Source: Angiostrongylus vasorum (taxonomy: Eukaryota; Nematoda; Chromadorea; Rhabditida; Metastrongylidae). Taken from it: DNA of 64,000 bases. Location of the stretch: assembly GCA_018806985.1 (NCBI GenBank), contig JADANN010000183.1:124001-188000 (forward strand), written 5' to 3'. This document shows positions 45,015 through 57,101 of this stretch, piece by piece (the first letter of the stretch is position 1; each line of letters begins with the position of its first letter). Below the pieces are notes generated by a model. That model searched no databases and was not told the DNA's origin. It was given only the letters and a program-made list of their open reading frames with translations. The position numbers and the translations under genes are program-made.

Positions 45015-48000
45015 ATGGATGATGCCGTAAAGGAAGTCATCCAACAGCTGATTGATCGTGTCTCATCCTGTTATGACTTTTTAGAACAAGAGGTAGTCTT
45101 TATTAAAAAAAAGAAAGTATGCACTAATCTTTGTATATTTTGGTCACTATGAAGCACTCCTATTGTTTTACACATATTTATGTCTTTTTTTTAATCAGCA
45201 ATAGAAGTTCAGACAGATGGCGATGCAAAGGAGATCGTCAATGAACTACGTGAGCATACAACATTTCTGGAAGAGCCGTCTAGAATACAGGTAGTCTCTA
45301 TGAAGTTATCCCAATGAGGGCGCGTGGCGCAGTAGTTAGAAACGCCCTGCAATACATGAGATCGATCCCCGCTCCAAGTTCACCAAGCCTTTCATCTCTC
45401 CGGACTCGACAAACTGGTACCAGACTTGTCTGAGAGGATAGCAGCACTGGCTCGATACATCGTTAGGCCACCGCGAGTCATTGTAAAGGCTAGTTATGCA
45501 TCCAATCACCTGCAACGATGCAACGAATGGAGTCGAATGCATGTTGCATTCCTCAGGGGATTAATCAGCGCCAAGCGCTTAGTTTAGAGTTTTTAATACC
45601 ATTGAGCTTGATTTCCATCTATTCCCATTGTTAGTTGTTTCAGCTACTTCATATAAATATAGCACATACAACACAACGGTAGCTGACGTTTCGGCAGTAT
45701 CGCCTTCTTCAGAGCCTGGAAAGGTACACTAATATGTAATTTACTGGGTCAAACGCTTCAACAACGCAAACAAATAGGTGGAAATCTGAACAATAATCAC
45801 ACGATCACTGGCTTCTCGAAAGACCCACCGTTTTTTATCTGCCTTCCACCAGGGAAGAACAGCCGCTTGGAGTCGCATGTGGTTGATTGCTGCACCACCC
45901 CACATCAAAAATCAGTTTCTGAGATACGGGGCTAGATCACGCGTTATCTCAGGGCATTCTTCCCTGCTATTCATTCTCGGATTTTTGGAATTTATCCAAA
46001 AAGCCTCGAGAAATTTGCGCGTTGGTGTTTTACTTTCCAGTGCGATGATAGCGACTTTCACATCAAAATCTTCTCCGCTGTGTTTTTGTATCCTATGTGC
46101 GCCTAGTGGCTTGCCTTGTTTTGATTTTTCGTTTGCCATCTAGATATGCGGATACATAAAAGTCTGCCCGTTTCGCCGATATATTCGATCTCCGCAAGTA
46201 CTACAAGAAATCAGGGTATATCGTACCTGAGCTCATGCAGTCACCGTCTCTGCCGTACGGGCAAATTGCGCAATTTGGTGTTTCACATAGACGGTCATAG
46301 AGGCGGTTACGAACTAACTGACGACATAGAGTATGCGGTGATATTTCAACTATCGCTACCGAATCCTCTAAATCTGCCTTTCTTAAGCGTCGCTTTATCG
46401 CTACACTTATTTCATCGCTGATGAAGGGCAAGATAAAAGGGATTTTTGTCTCGGCCGAACCCTTCGTTTTGGGGGCGTCGCTCACATTCTAAACTTATCT
46501 CTTGGAGTTACTATTTCGTAGCCATTGGAGATGGCTATTTCTCGAACTAAGTTGCGCGATTTTTCCTTTAGTTCCCGATTTGTGCACACAGAGGTGGCTG
46601 TTCGAAACATGTTTCTCACGAGCGCCCTCTTTGTGTGTGAAGGGTGGGAAGAAAGGGAAAGTGAACGAGGATGTTCTTGTTACTTGGCTTTTCGGTACCA
46701 CTTTGTCAGGTAACCGCTACTTGATAGGCTTATTTGGACGTTTAAAAACGGAAGCCGGTTTTTCTCGGTTTCTCCCTGGTGAACTTAATGTACTCAGACT
46801 GCTCGTTCAATAATTCGAAGCATTTGTCCATCACCTGCGTAGAAGACGACAAAACAATCAACTATGTACCTGCAGTAGAGTAGCGGCCGGAGACCGAGAA
46901 CGGGGCTTCTACTTTAGACATAAACGCAATGGCAAGGCTTGGTGCAAGTCGCTGTCCCATAGCCAACTCCCCTTATTTGCGCGAAATATTTCCCAGACCA
47001 TCCGAAAATCGAGCAGGTTAGGCACTCCTTTAAGAGAGCCATAAGCTGCTGGATGGACAAGCCATGCATATTCATTCTTCCTTTATGTTCAACAAGAAGT
47101 TCGAAGATGACTTGCATTGCGGATTCATTCGATACGTTGGTTTACAACGCGGCAAGGTCGAAGGACTCCATCACGTACGCGTTATTAGGAGACGCGTTAC
47201 GTAGACGTTCCAGGAACGTTTGGGTGTTCTTGAGGTGAGCTGGAATACGTTTAAGCAACTGGGTTAGTACTAGGCTTAGAAACCAGGTTGTCCTATCCGT
47301 TGGCCCGTGTACACAGCTGATGTTTGGTCTAACCTTAAATGATGCAACTTATGTGTTTTAGTAAGTAGGTATAAGACGGGGCATGTTGGTGTATTGACTT
47401 TAAAATGCGAAATAACCGACGATTTTAAGCCTGCCGCCTTTGCCATACTTTGACCCACTGATTGTTTAGTTTTCGGTATTGACTTTTGTATTCCCTTTCA
47501 GATGATGGGCGACAAAAGGTAGCATCACTAAGATGTGCCTCAGTTATCTTAACATCTAGCTGGCTAGGAATAACAACGAACTCCAACCCCCCTCTGATAG
47601 CCTGATGGTCTTTGGATTTATTAAATCTCTAATTTCTTGCATGCCACACTTTTTGTGAGACTGTAAGGTTAGAGATAAATCTTCTATCGCGATTAAGAGT
47701 GTTGAGAACGCTGTCCGAAAACATGCGGAATTTTCGTGTCAATTCCGTCGTTCGGGGTCATGCTGTCTAAAAGAACAAAATACAGCAAATACACCAACGC
47801 GCAAAAACACAGCGAAGATTTTGATGTGAAAGTCGCTATCATCGCATTGGAAAAGTAAAACACCAACGCGCAAATTTCTCGAGGCTTTTTGGGTAAATTC
47901 CATAAATCCGAGAATGAATAGCAAGGAAGAATGCCCTGAAGTATTGCGTGATCGAGCCCCGTATCTCAGAACTGATTTTTGATGTGGGGTGGTGCAGCGG

Positions 48001-51000
48001 TCAACCATATGCGACTCTAAGCGGCTGTTCTCCCTTTGTGGAAAACAGATAAAAACGGTGGGCTTTTTCGAGAAGCCGGTGATCGTGTAATTATTCTTCA
48101 GATTTTCATCTTTCTGTTTGCGTTGTTGAAGCGTTTGACCTAGTAAATCACTTATTAGTGTACTCTTCCAGGCTCTGAAGAAGGCGATACTGCCGAAACG
48201 TCAGCTACCGTTGTGTTGTGTGTGCTATATTTGTAAGGAAGTAAGGGTGTGCTGAATAACAACCTCGCAATTGCTGTAAAAAAGTTAACAACAGATTTAT
48301 AATCCATTGCCGAGTTGGATTTCTATTCACTGGACTATCGAAGGGCGCCTTCTATTGCGTCCGCTTCGTCGGTCGGTGGAAGTGAGTTAGGTGATCTCAG
48401 CGATAGCGAACTGCCATTTCTTGGTAGCGATGAGGATTCCGACAAGGAGTTTGAAAGGTACGCCTCTTAACTAAAAGATCACGCAAATTCGAGCGGCATC
48501 TCGTTGTAGTGCATTACATGCGTTGCTTAATAGATAAGGGCCGACATGCATCGGGCACAATGCATATGGTAGAAGAACAATGGTCGCATCCAATTTAAAT
48601 CCACATATGCAAGCTTTTGCTACAAGAAAGTACATAAGCTCTCTTATGTTGCTATGATGAAGTTCTGATTTTTTTTCGAGCCTATGAGAAATATTTCTTC
48701 CACTTAATTGATTCTTAGACCCTTTTTTTCGAACACGAAAACAATTGAAGAAGTCGGTTTTCATTGGGTATTTAGAGCCTCTGAACTTCTAAATTCGTTC
48801 TTAGGTTTTCAAAAACTTTTGTCCTCAACAGTTACGAAACCAAAAGATTGGAAGGGTACTGGTGCCTGCTGTAAAAAGATTACATATGGCGGTAGAGCAA
48901 AGGTATCTTCCCATGGATTTGTTCAGTATCCAGCTGCTCGAATATTCTATTGATAAAGAAATTGTCAGTACTCGAAAAACCACGTTCTTTTGTTATGTCT
49001 AAACAACTCTTTACTGATCACTTTTTGAGCACCAGTGCTATTTTCCAATGTGGTCAGCTTTTATTTACTTCCTATTCTTTGTTTTATGGCGAGGCATTAT
49101 ATGACGTGCAGCCACAATGATGCTGAGATATTTGCAAACTCCGGACCGCCAGTGTCTGCGGTGGAGATCGAACCCGCTAGTACCCTCTCCGGAGGCGAAC
49201 GCATTCACCACCACACCGTACGAGTCCTTCGTTTCGCCTGTATTTAGTACTATTCCCACTTTCCTGAAATTTGGCGAATAGTCGACTGTATTGGACTCAT
49301 GGCTTCTGTTTCATTTCAGTAGTATAAAGCAATAGTTGAGTGTTTCTGTACTAACAGATCGCTCATTCGATCAGTTTCAGGCTACAACAGTTTACTTACG
49401 AAACTCGGAATCACATATTCAAACGCGAACATTCGGATGGAATCCCGCCCCAAAAGAAATCGAAACCTGAATATCGATTGAATGCAAGTGATTTGCATCA
49501 TGAGTATGTTCTTTAAGTTGTTTTTAAGTAGTGCCATGTCATTTCTCAGTTATTGATTCACCGTTTTTCAAATCAGAAGACAACTTACGTTTTTTATGTC
49601 AGTACAGTCAGGTTTTTTTTTCCCAGATACGACAGCTTACCACCATTGGAGAGACTTACCATTCACTGTGAAGAAACTGTACCACTGGAATTAGTTGGTC
49701 GAGTAACGCACGTCGTCGACTGTTTAGGTACACCTTATTTGTTTATTGCTAATGCTTGAATACTTTGATAGCTGGATGGCCAGTTTTCAGTGGTTGTGCG
49801 AGCCCCAGCATAATTTCCATTTTTTCAGAGTTTTGCTTGTTTACCCATTGCAGTTCCCTGCAGTCCCGAGGTCACCCTAGCCAAAGTCTTCACCACCACA
49901 GTTGGTCGCCGCTTTTGTGGAGTAGAGCGAGGCCATCCTGCGAATACTTTGATACCAGGACGGTGGTGGATCGTGGTATTGGTTTACTCTTAGCTTGGAT
50001 TCCATGTGGAGACGCTGGACACCTTGTTAGCTTGGAAGACGCTGCTGGGGGACGAGTCCCTCGCTAAACATGGCATATCCAGGAACACCTCAGCCTCGAT
50101 GAGGCCGTAAACCGTTATAACACTTTAAGTAATTAGTGTAATAGCGTTATGCACTTGGTATTCATTATACCACTCTTTTTACCATAGGTTAGAACTCTGT
50201 ATGCGAACAGTAGATGTAAATGCATTTCATTTCTCGATAGTACTTTACTTAATCATTTTTCAGTTGTTATTCAGTCAGAAAATGGAGTAGCCCTTGATTT
50301 CGACTCAGTGCTATTCGACGAGGTAATATCATCACTATATTTTACATACATATACATATATAGGGGGTCGGATAGCACAGTGGTAGTGATGTCCGTCATC
50401 ACGGGCAGAGTTCTAGTTCGATTTCGCTCCGGATCAACAAAGCCTGTCATCCCTGTGGTCGGAAAAATTCGTACCGGACCTGTCTGGGAAAAATGTCTGG
50501 GGAATGGGAACGCTTCAGCCCGGCTATCTCAGGACTCCAGGGAGAATTGCTCAACCAGCATTCTATAACATTGAAGATGAAATGCAAATCTTGAAGCAGC
50601 AACCGAAGCCACACATAAAAGTTGGAAGATCTTCGTGGGAAATGGTTGCGTGATCGAATATGAGAGGTGTTGGGATCCTCCCAGTAAACGTGAAGATGGA
50701 TCAAATGAATTAAAAAAAGAAATATATGTATATATAGGGCGCGTGTGGCGTTGTAGTCGGAGGCGCCCTGCAACACACACGTGGAATCGATCCCCGTGCC
50801 CATAGCCCACCAAATCTTCCATTCCTTCGGGGTCGGAATCTTGTCAGGGAGGATAAGAGCACTGGATACATCGCTAGGCCACCGCGAGTCATTGTAAAGG
50901 CCAGATATGCATTTAATCACCTCCAAATGATGCCTAATGAAGTCGAATGCATGGCGTGTCTCTAAGGGGATTGATCAACGCCGAGAGCTCTATCGTTTGT

Positions 51001-51019
51001 CTATATATACATACGTATG

Positions 51020-51050
<31 letters not shown>

Positions 51051-54000
51051 GTACATATATAAAATATACCTATTTGTAGGATCGGAATTCCATTGGAGTT
51101 GTATTCGACCTTTTTGGCCCCGTGAAGAATCCACTATATTCGATACGATTCAATACAAAGGAAGAGGTAGGCCATTTTAGCTTAAGAAGGCCTAACACTT
51201 TCGTTTATGTTGTTGGCACTATTAGGGGCGCGTGTGGCGCAGTGGTTGGAGACGTCACTGCGATGCACACGTGGGATCGGTCCCTGCGCCTGAGGTTGAT
51301 CAAGCCTTCCATCCCTCCGGGGTCGGCAAATTGGTACCAGATTTGTCTAGGAGCATAGTAGCATTGGTTCGATACATCGGTAGGCCACCCTGAGTCTTTA
51401 TAAAGGCCAGGTGTGCGTTCAATAACTTCCAACGATACATAATGAAGTCGAATGCATGGCACTTCCCTCAGGGATTGATCAACGCCGAGAGCTTTATCCT
51501 TTAGCCTTTTATTGGCATTATTTAAGGCTTCTAAGGTGAATGTCGGAATGCAAGTATACTACGCACCAAATGTCGAGAAATACACGAAGACAGTCATCGA
51601 GACCCAGGAAAAGTAATATTTTACTTAATGCTTAACATCTTTAACGAGTTTCTTCAGATGTTTATTTTGACGTTCCTTAAGAGCTTTGTAAGAGGGTCGT
51701 CGTTGAGTCATTGAAAAAGCAGTGTTTTGTTTAGAACGTAGCGCCTTCAAGCGTTCACTTCAAATAGTAATTTTAATACCTTCTTGAATTGTTAAGCTTT
51801 AATTGAGCTTGTTGTACAAGTTTTATTTAGTTACCCTTTCAACGTCTTCGTCGTCCAAAAAAAAGGAACCGAAACTCTTTGAAACGTTAGCCGAATAAAA
51901 CTTATATAACAACCTGATGGAAGCTTAAAAATCCAAGGTGTTGATTATTTCTACCGAGGTTGAATATTTGCCGAGAATTTATCTTGAATGCTAGGAACAT
52001 GAAAATTTTTTCTTTTCTTTGTGCTCCCAATTGTTCCTTCCGTTTAAATCTTTTGGGATTTTTCACCACTTGATGTTGAGACCAATTGAATGTTCTCTAT
52101 CTCATTAACTAATCGGGCCATGATATCACTCTATGGTATCAGTGCTACTACATTTCTGTTAATTTCCAATTCAGAGAGTCAGCATCTGACGATGAGGATT
52201 CATTGGACGATGATGCGAAATTCAGCGACGATGAAAAGGAAAAAGAGTACAAAGCCCGAAAAGTGAAAAGCATACCTTGCTCAGGTTTATCTTCTTTCCT
52301 CTTTTCTTCCCACTTTAAGGAGAAAAGAACCAAATTAAACCGTTTTTAGAAACCCCTGGAAGACAAGGACAAAAACACAGTGTTCGATTTTCTGATTCAA
52401 CCATTCGTAAGTGGAATGCTATGTTCCCCAAGTCGTAAGTATGAAAGTGACGGCATCACAGCTAAAACCTTAACGTCTTGAAAGTAACCTTTCGATAGCA
52501 CTTTGACAAGTGTAATGCATCAGATTGAAATTTTGCTCCTCTTCTCTTTTCTGTTTTCGTACTGGGAAAGTTTCCCTCTACAATTGGATACAAGCGTATC
52601 TGTTCCAGCAGAAGCAACGTTGTTTCACAATTATATAAGTCGAAATCAATATGCAGTTAAAAATTCTATTTGACACCAGGAGAACTGCGGTGGAGCATAA
52701 AAAGAATAAACAAATAAAGCACTGTGTTGAGCAATCCCTGCGGTATGCGCCATGCATTCGACTTCAATAAACATCTTTGGAGGTGACTGGATGCATATCC
52801 GGCCCTTACAATGACTTGCGGTGGCCTGTTGATCTGTCAAGCCAGTGCTATCCTCCCAGACAACTCTGGTACCAATTTCCGGACTCCGGAGGGATAAAAG
52901 GCTTGATGAGCCTTGAGCATGGGGATCGATACAATGTCCATTGCAGGGCGCTCCCGACCGCTGCGCTACGCGCTCCATTGCTACCGTGGAGTAGCAATAG
53001 TCAAGTGTAAATATGTTCAACTAGCCAGCATTTGTGGAGATTGCTGTAAGAGGATCTTCATCGGCATTACGTTGTTACAGCATTTGTTTCATTAACGAGC
53101 AGATACAAGATTGTTATTGCAATATCTATTCCACGATAACTAACGTTTTAGCTGTTCGGTCTCGTTAGGAGCCCAGAAAGGTCAAATTGCTACGTTAGCT
53201 ATTCACCCAAATAGTTCCATAACCTCCACGAAAAAGTCGTAAATTTCAATACCTGGATACTTTGATACTTGGACGACCCGTTCTCACTGGTTGTGCGGAC
53301 CCCAGCATATTCTCCATTTTTCGGAGTTTTGTTGGTTTAGTTTTTTTGTTTCCCTGGAGTCCCGAGGCCAGCAAGCTGGCCAAACTCTGCCCCAGAACGT
53401 CACCACCACAACCAGTCTCCGATCGTGTTGGTCAGAGGGAGATTTGTCACCATGCGACTAGTTTGACACAAGGACCGTAGTGGACCCTGGTATTGGTTTA
53501 CTCTTGGCTGGGCTTCTTAGTGGAAAACGCCAGACCCTTTCTCGGTTTGGGAGACCCTGCCGATGGGACAGATATCCCAGCTGTACATCGCAGCTGGACA
53601 CCCAGGAACACCTCCCAGCCACGATGAGGTGGTAAACCGTTGAGAAGAAATTTCAATAGCATGAAAAAACAGATTTTCCTAAAGATCTCCCTTTTTCGAT
53701 CACCTGTATCACCTGTAGTCCGTTGATCATAGAGTGACTCGAGTGGGCGCCAATAAATCTTCCATTTTTCCCTGTCGCGTGCAAGAGCGGCCCAGTGGGT
53801 CCTGCTCTGTCTAGGAACTCGTCGAGCATCATATCTTTCTTCTAGGCTTTTCGTGAAGAACTCTGACCATCGAGTCGATGGTCTTTCTGCAGTGCGTTTA
53901 ACATCACGAGGAATCCAGTCACTAACGGCTCTTGTCCATCGGTTGGCGTTCAAACGCACGCATTACGTGTTCGGCCCGCCTTGTCTTCGTCTGTTTGACG

Positions 54001-56532
54001 TACAGAATGGCCTCTTTGCGGATCCCATTACCTTACTTGTGTGAAACGGGATGCTCCTAGCATCGTCCTTTCGACTGCGCATTCGATAACGCTGAGTGAT
54101 CTTTCATACTGCTTACGCAACGATCAGTTTTCTGACGCATACATTAGGGCAGCAGGTGCCGTTGAGTCGAAAAGGTGGGCATGGAGTCGGATGTTCTTTG
54201 TTCTCTTCACTACATCCTCGGTGCTCATGAATGCTCCCCAAGCCGCTCGTTTCCTTCCCACTCAGCTCTGGAGCTAAGTCGTTCAACATGTTGATTTCTC
54301 GACCTAGATAGATATAACTGGAGCATTCGGAGATATTCGTTCCGTTGAGCGTGAATGGGGCACACGAAACCAATCCGTTCTTCATGAACATCGTTTTTGT
54401 GAGATTTAGTGGAAGACTAATCTTTCCACAGGCTTTGTCAAAGTCGGTAAGCATACGTTCTGCTTGGCTAATGTTTTATGTTATAAGGACGATTTCATCA
54501 GCAAAGCGAAGATGGTGTAACTGCCGACCATCGATTTTCACTCCCATGTTATCCCATTCCAATGTTCGCATGACGTTCTGGAGGGTAAATAATTCTGGCG
54601 AGATGGTATCGCCTTGCCTTACCCCTCTTTTGACGTCAATATTAATATCATTGTAGAATGATGATATCTTGGTTGTGAAATTTTTGTAAAGCTCACGAAC
54701 AATCTTTATGTACTGAGTAGGGACTCCTTGACTATCGTGGAGTTCCATGACTGCTTCTATCTCCTCAGTTGAGTCAAAGGTCTTCCTTAAATCGATGGAA
54801 GTGAGACTTCGATCTTTTGTACTCTCGTGATACTTCAACGAGTCTTGTTATCGTGTGGATGTGGTCCATGGTACTAAATCCTTTTCGAAACCCTGCTTGC
54901 TCACATGGCTGTCCTTCGTCCAGTGTTCTGTCAGTCCTGTTTAGGGTGACCTTGAGTGAAAGATTTGTAGACTATAGACAGCAAGCAGATTGGGCGATAG
55001 TTGCCGATGTCATGTAGGTCAACCCTTCTTGAACAACAACACGGTTTTCGCTGGTTTTCCAATAAGTAGGGACCTTATATTCAGATATGTAACATGTGAA
55101 GGGCCGAGCCAGTGTGTTTACGAGGACTGGCGGAAGGTTCTTCAGGTGTTTCTGATCTTATCCTCTCCGGACCTGGTGCTGTTCGATTCTTCACCGAAGA
55201 AATGGCATGTCGGATTTCGGGAAGGAGAACCGGTGATACAACATATCCATCCTCCTTTATTTCATGTGACGAAAGGTGGACGTTGCTATCGAAGAGATCT
55301 GAGTGATATAGGTGAATGATTTTCTCCATTGCCTTTCTCGACACTGTAACTGTTCTCTCCGGACGTCGTAGTGCAATCATCTTGGTCTTGTAATTGGCGA
55401 AGCTTCGATGGGCTTTACGAATGCTTTTCCCAGCCTCTGCAGCCTCAACCATTACTGCTGCTCTTCTCTCTTTAAGATCTTCTTTTATCGCATGTATGCA
55501 TTGTTTTGCAAGTTCGGACGTTAGTTCGCGGTTGCCTGCAGTTCGTGCGATTCGGTATTGAAGGTTTTATTTACGCAGTAACGCTCTCCCAGTCGTCTAA
55601 AGTGATTAACTGGACAAGTTCAAATTCTAGCTGATATTCTTCCGCTTTTTTTTACTCCAAAAATCTTCGATTACCAATTGTTCGGTTATCTGAGCCCCCT
55701 ATTATCAGAAAGAAAGACACTTTATCTCAAAATTCCGAATATACCCGCAAATAGTTTTCGACATCTTAATTGCGCGCCGTAAATTTACACATATCGCCAT
55801 GGGAAACATCATTTCCATAAACGAAGATCGCAAGGGAAAAAAGTTTATCGGATTCGATCTGGTAACCGAATGGTTGTGGAGCAAAGACTTCCCATTATTC
55901 TGTTAGATGAAATAATTTGATAGTAATTATAAGGCAGTGGTCGAGAATTCCTTACATCTCATGAAGATTTTTTGGCATTCTTGCATCACAAGGGTTATTA
56001 GATTTTTGAACATCACAATTTCCTAAAACTTTAAATGGAAGGCAAAAAAATGGGTGAGAAGGACTGAAATTAGATGAAAGCAGTTCGTCAGTCTTACCAC
56101 CATTCATGCTTTAGACGGTTAAGGTGAAATATTCGTTTTGGTATATTGCGAGTAAGACACCTTTAGACGTCTGTTTCTTTTAAATTAGACGCAATACTGT
56201 GTTGATACTGAAAATTTGATTTTTTAAACGTTAACGTTCTTTTTAGGTGGAAGGTCAGGAATCAAAAGAGGTGGCATTGATGGAAAACCGTGGAACTGGC
56301 ACTCAGTTGCTAACCGCATCGAAAGGTACGTCATAATTAGTTTTGGTCAGGTAATTCTTCTTCGAACAGTCGTCCCACTGAAATGTCTCACAGAGGTCGA
56401 GTCAATCGGCGAAGAAGCAATAGAAGAACAGAATTAAACCGTATTCCATTTACTTCAACGACAATGGGTAATCCATATTCTGAGTACGGATGCTTTAATA
56501 GCACACCTTTTGTCGATACAAGGAAATTGTAG
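45015..56532 (+). CDS. naf1: H/ACA ribonucleoprotein assembly factor NAF1
   Basis: Exons: 45015-45092, 45213-45290, 48315-48457, 49627-49727, 50264-50322, 51080-51166, 51527-51612, 52175-52284, 52350-52434, 56254-56325 and 56394-56532 (TAG). Phases agree, giving about 345 aa. NAF1 is a nuclear chaperone that holds dyskerin in pre-H/ACA RNPs until Gar1 replaces it. The Gar1/Naf1 core spans exons 4-7: YDSLPPLERLTIHCEETVP, VGRVTHVVDCLVVIQSENG, LDFDSVLFDEDRNSIGVVFDLF, GPVKNPLYSIRFNTKEE and GMQVYYAPNVEKYTK. Upstream is an acidic, serine-rich segment (LGDLSDSELPFLGSDEDSD); exon 8 is also acidic; the C-terminus is RG/RR-rich (RGRVNRRRSNRR). Introns carry a PLE, four SINEs and RTE pieces. The exon 3 acceptor (gccGAG) and exon 10 acceptor (ggaAG) are weak, so those borders are the least sure; a small exon could be missing before exon 10. 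Exon 1 and 2 assignment rests on frame and splice signals. Confidence 0.88.
45318..45590 (+). repeat. SINE family A in NAF1 intron 2
   Basis: It starts 'gggcgcgtggcgcagtagtt', has 'gagatcgatccccgctcc' and body 'ggtaccagacttgtctgaga'. It begins 27 bp after the exon 2 donor and precedes the PLE. Confidence 0.85.
45650..48314 (-). pseudogene. PLE with long inverted terminal repeats, in NAF1 intron 2
   Basis: Left terminus 45650-46050 and right terminus 47855-48314 are inverted copies of about 400 bp, each with one hammerhead-like motif (minus 45681-45717; plus 48172-48205). Between them the minus strand encodes a broken PLE protein: KAAGLKSSVISHFKVNTPTC, CPVLYLLTKTHKL (RT region, 47276-47458), an RT core fragment with LMALLKECLTCSIF (46914-47117), NCAICPYGRDGDC and a frameshifted GIY-YIG start (46201-46485). 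Frameshifts near 46215, 46500 and 47060 make it non-functional. The element's outer end ('ttataatccattgccgag') abuts NAF1 exon 3. It is antisense to the host gene. Confidence 0.88.
48458..49055 (+). other. NAF1 intron 3, no recognised insert
   Basis: ORFs at 48471-48764 (-) and 48708-48953 (+) show no domain. Nothing else recognised. Confidence 0.35.
49060..49245 (-). repeat. SINE family B in NAF1 intron 3
   Basis: The reverse complement shows 'gactcgtacggtgtggtggt', 'gcgggttcgatctccaccgc' and the tail 'tttgcaaatatctcagcatc'. Good A and B boxes. Confidence 0.8.
49745..50120 (-). mobile_element. RTE retrotransposon 3' tail, 5'-truncated
   Basis: Shares with 53255-53640 the order 'actttgata..tgg', 'ggttgtgcgagccccagcat', 'cagtcccgaggtcacc' and 'atccaggaacacctc..cgatgagg'. 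Non-coding; the short ORF is a shadow. It lies in NAF1 intron 4. Confidence 0.75.
50362..50705 (+). repeat. SINE family C in NAF1 intron 5
   Basis: A box 'ggatagcacagtggtagtga', B box 'ctagttcgatttcgc', body 'cgtaccggacctgtctggga', tail 'gtgttgggatcctcccagta'. It begins right after 'catatacatatatag'. Confidence 0.8.
50737..51005 (+). repeat. SINE family A in NAF1 intron 5
   Basis: It starts 'gggcgcgtgtggcgttgtag', has 'ggaatcgatccccgtgcc', and ends 'gattgatcaacgccgagagc'. TA-rich tracts bound both ends. Confidence 0.88.
51006..51065. repeat. (TA)/(TACA) microsatellite
   Basis: About 60 bp of TA/TG/CA alternation at the 3' end of the preceding SINE. ORFs on both strands are artefacts. Confidence 0.85.
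51226..51515 (+). repeat. SINE family A in NAF1 intron 6
   Basis: It starts 'ggggcgcgtgtggcgcagtg', has 'gtgggatcggtccctgcg' and body 'ggtaccagatttgtctagga', and ends 11 bp before the exon 7 acceptor at 51526. Confidence 0.88.
52712..52980 (-). repeat. SINE family A in NAF1 intron 9
   Basis: The reverse complement starts 'gagcgcgtagcgcagcggtc', has 'gtatcgatccccatgc', body 'ggtaccagagttgtctggga' and tail 'gggattgctcaac'. Confidence 0.85.
53255..55600 (-). pseudogene. RTE-clade LINE: reverse transcriptase and C-terminus, 5'-truncated
   Basis: Minus-strand reading from about 55570: linker with SRKAMEKIIHLYHSDLF and NRTAPGPERIR; RT with TSIDLRKTFDSTEEIEA, GVPTQYIKIVRELYKNFTTK, VKRGVRQGDTISPELF and GRQLHHLRFADEIVLIT; then SCAPFTLNGTNISECSSYIY; C-terminal WIPRDVKRTAERPSTRW and ALARDREKWKIYWRPLES; 3' tail 53640-53255. 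The catalytic FADD is FADE here, and frames change near 54470, 54850 and 55080, so it is dead. The endonuclease domain is missing (truncated near 55600). It lies antisense in NAF1 intron 9. Confidence 0.9.
55601..56245. other. NAF1 intron 9 remainder
   Basis: AT-rich, no recognised insert or ORF. Confidence 0.35.
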
Positions 56533-57101
56533 TGACTAATGTTTACGAGAAATAACACGTATGCGAGGATGTTCCCAATTGTTGTTAAGTACCAGTGACT
56601 AGTTTCAATTTTTTTACGTTTCATTTCTTCTTCTATACTATCTGTTTTTCTTTTTGTTGTCACTTTTTTTCTTGTCCTCACACTAGGAATACTGTCATGT
56701 TGTTAAAATTTTACAATGATTGTTCTCTTGAATCGAACTCGAACTTGTCTTGACGTGTTTTGTTTCGTTCTGTTTTGTCTTGTTGTTTACTCTGCTTTTC
56801 TACGCAGCCGTCTAGAATTACAGTGCTACTTTTGATCAGTGGGATTGCTAACATTTTGGAAAGCTTTTTTCTTCTAGAGTTAAGTGAATTAGGTTTTCTT
56901 TAGCTCATATGCTCAGGTTTATTTCGTAAGTCACATTGTTTGGTATTGAAATTATAACTTAAGTATATTCTGTTTGAAAACAGCTGCTGATGCAAATGGA
57001 TAAATCTTGATAGCGAGCTTCGCTTCTGAAAAATTCCAACCATCAGTGTTCGGTTCTTTGAAAGACCGTTTTCTTAGCAATAAATCACCCTCGAAAGTCT
57101 G

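Noticed and set aside
50934..51180. Isoleucine/tyrosine-rich ORFs on both strands
   Set aside because: They translate a TA/TACA microsatellite.
51850..51905. Another hammerhead-like motif copy
   Set aside because: Only the 'gaaacgttagc' half is preserved; the CTGAnGA box and stem II are not convincing.
53140..53185. Possible reversed hammerhead-like motif
   Set aside because: It keeps the 'aacgtttt' and 'gagccc' ends, but the core boxes are too diverged to count.
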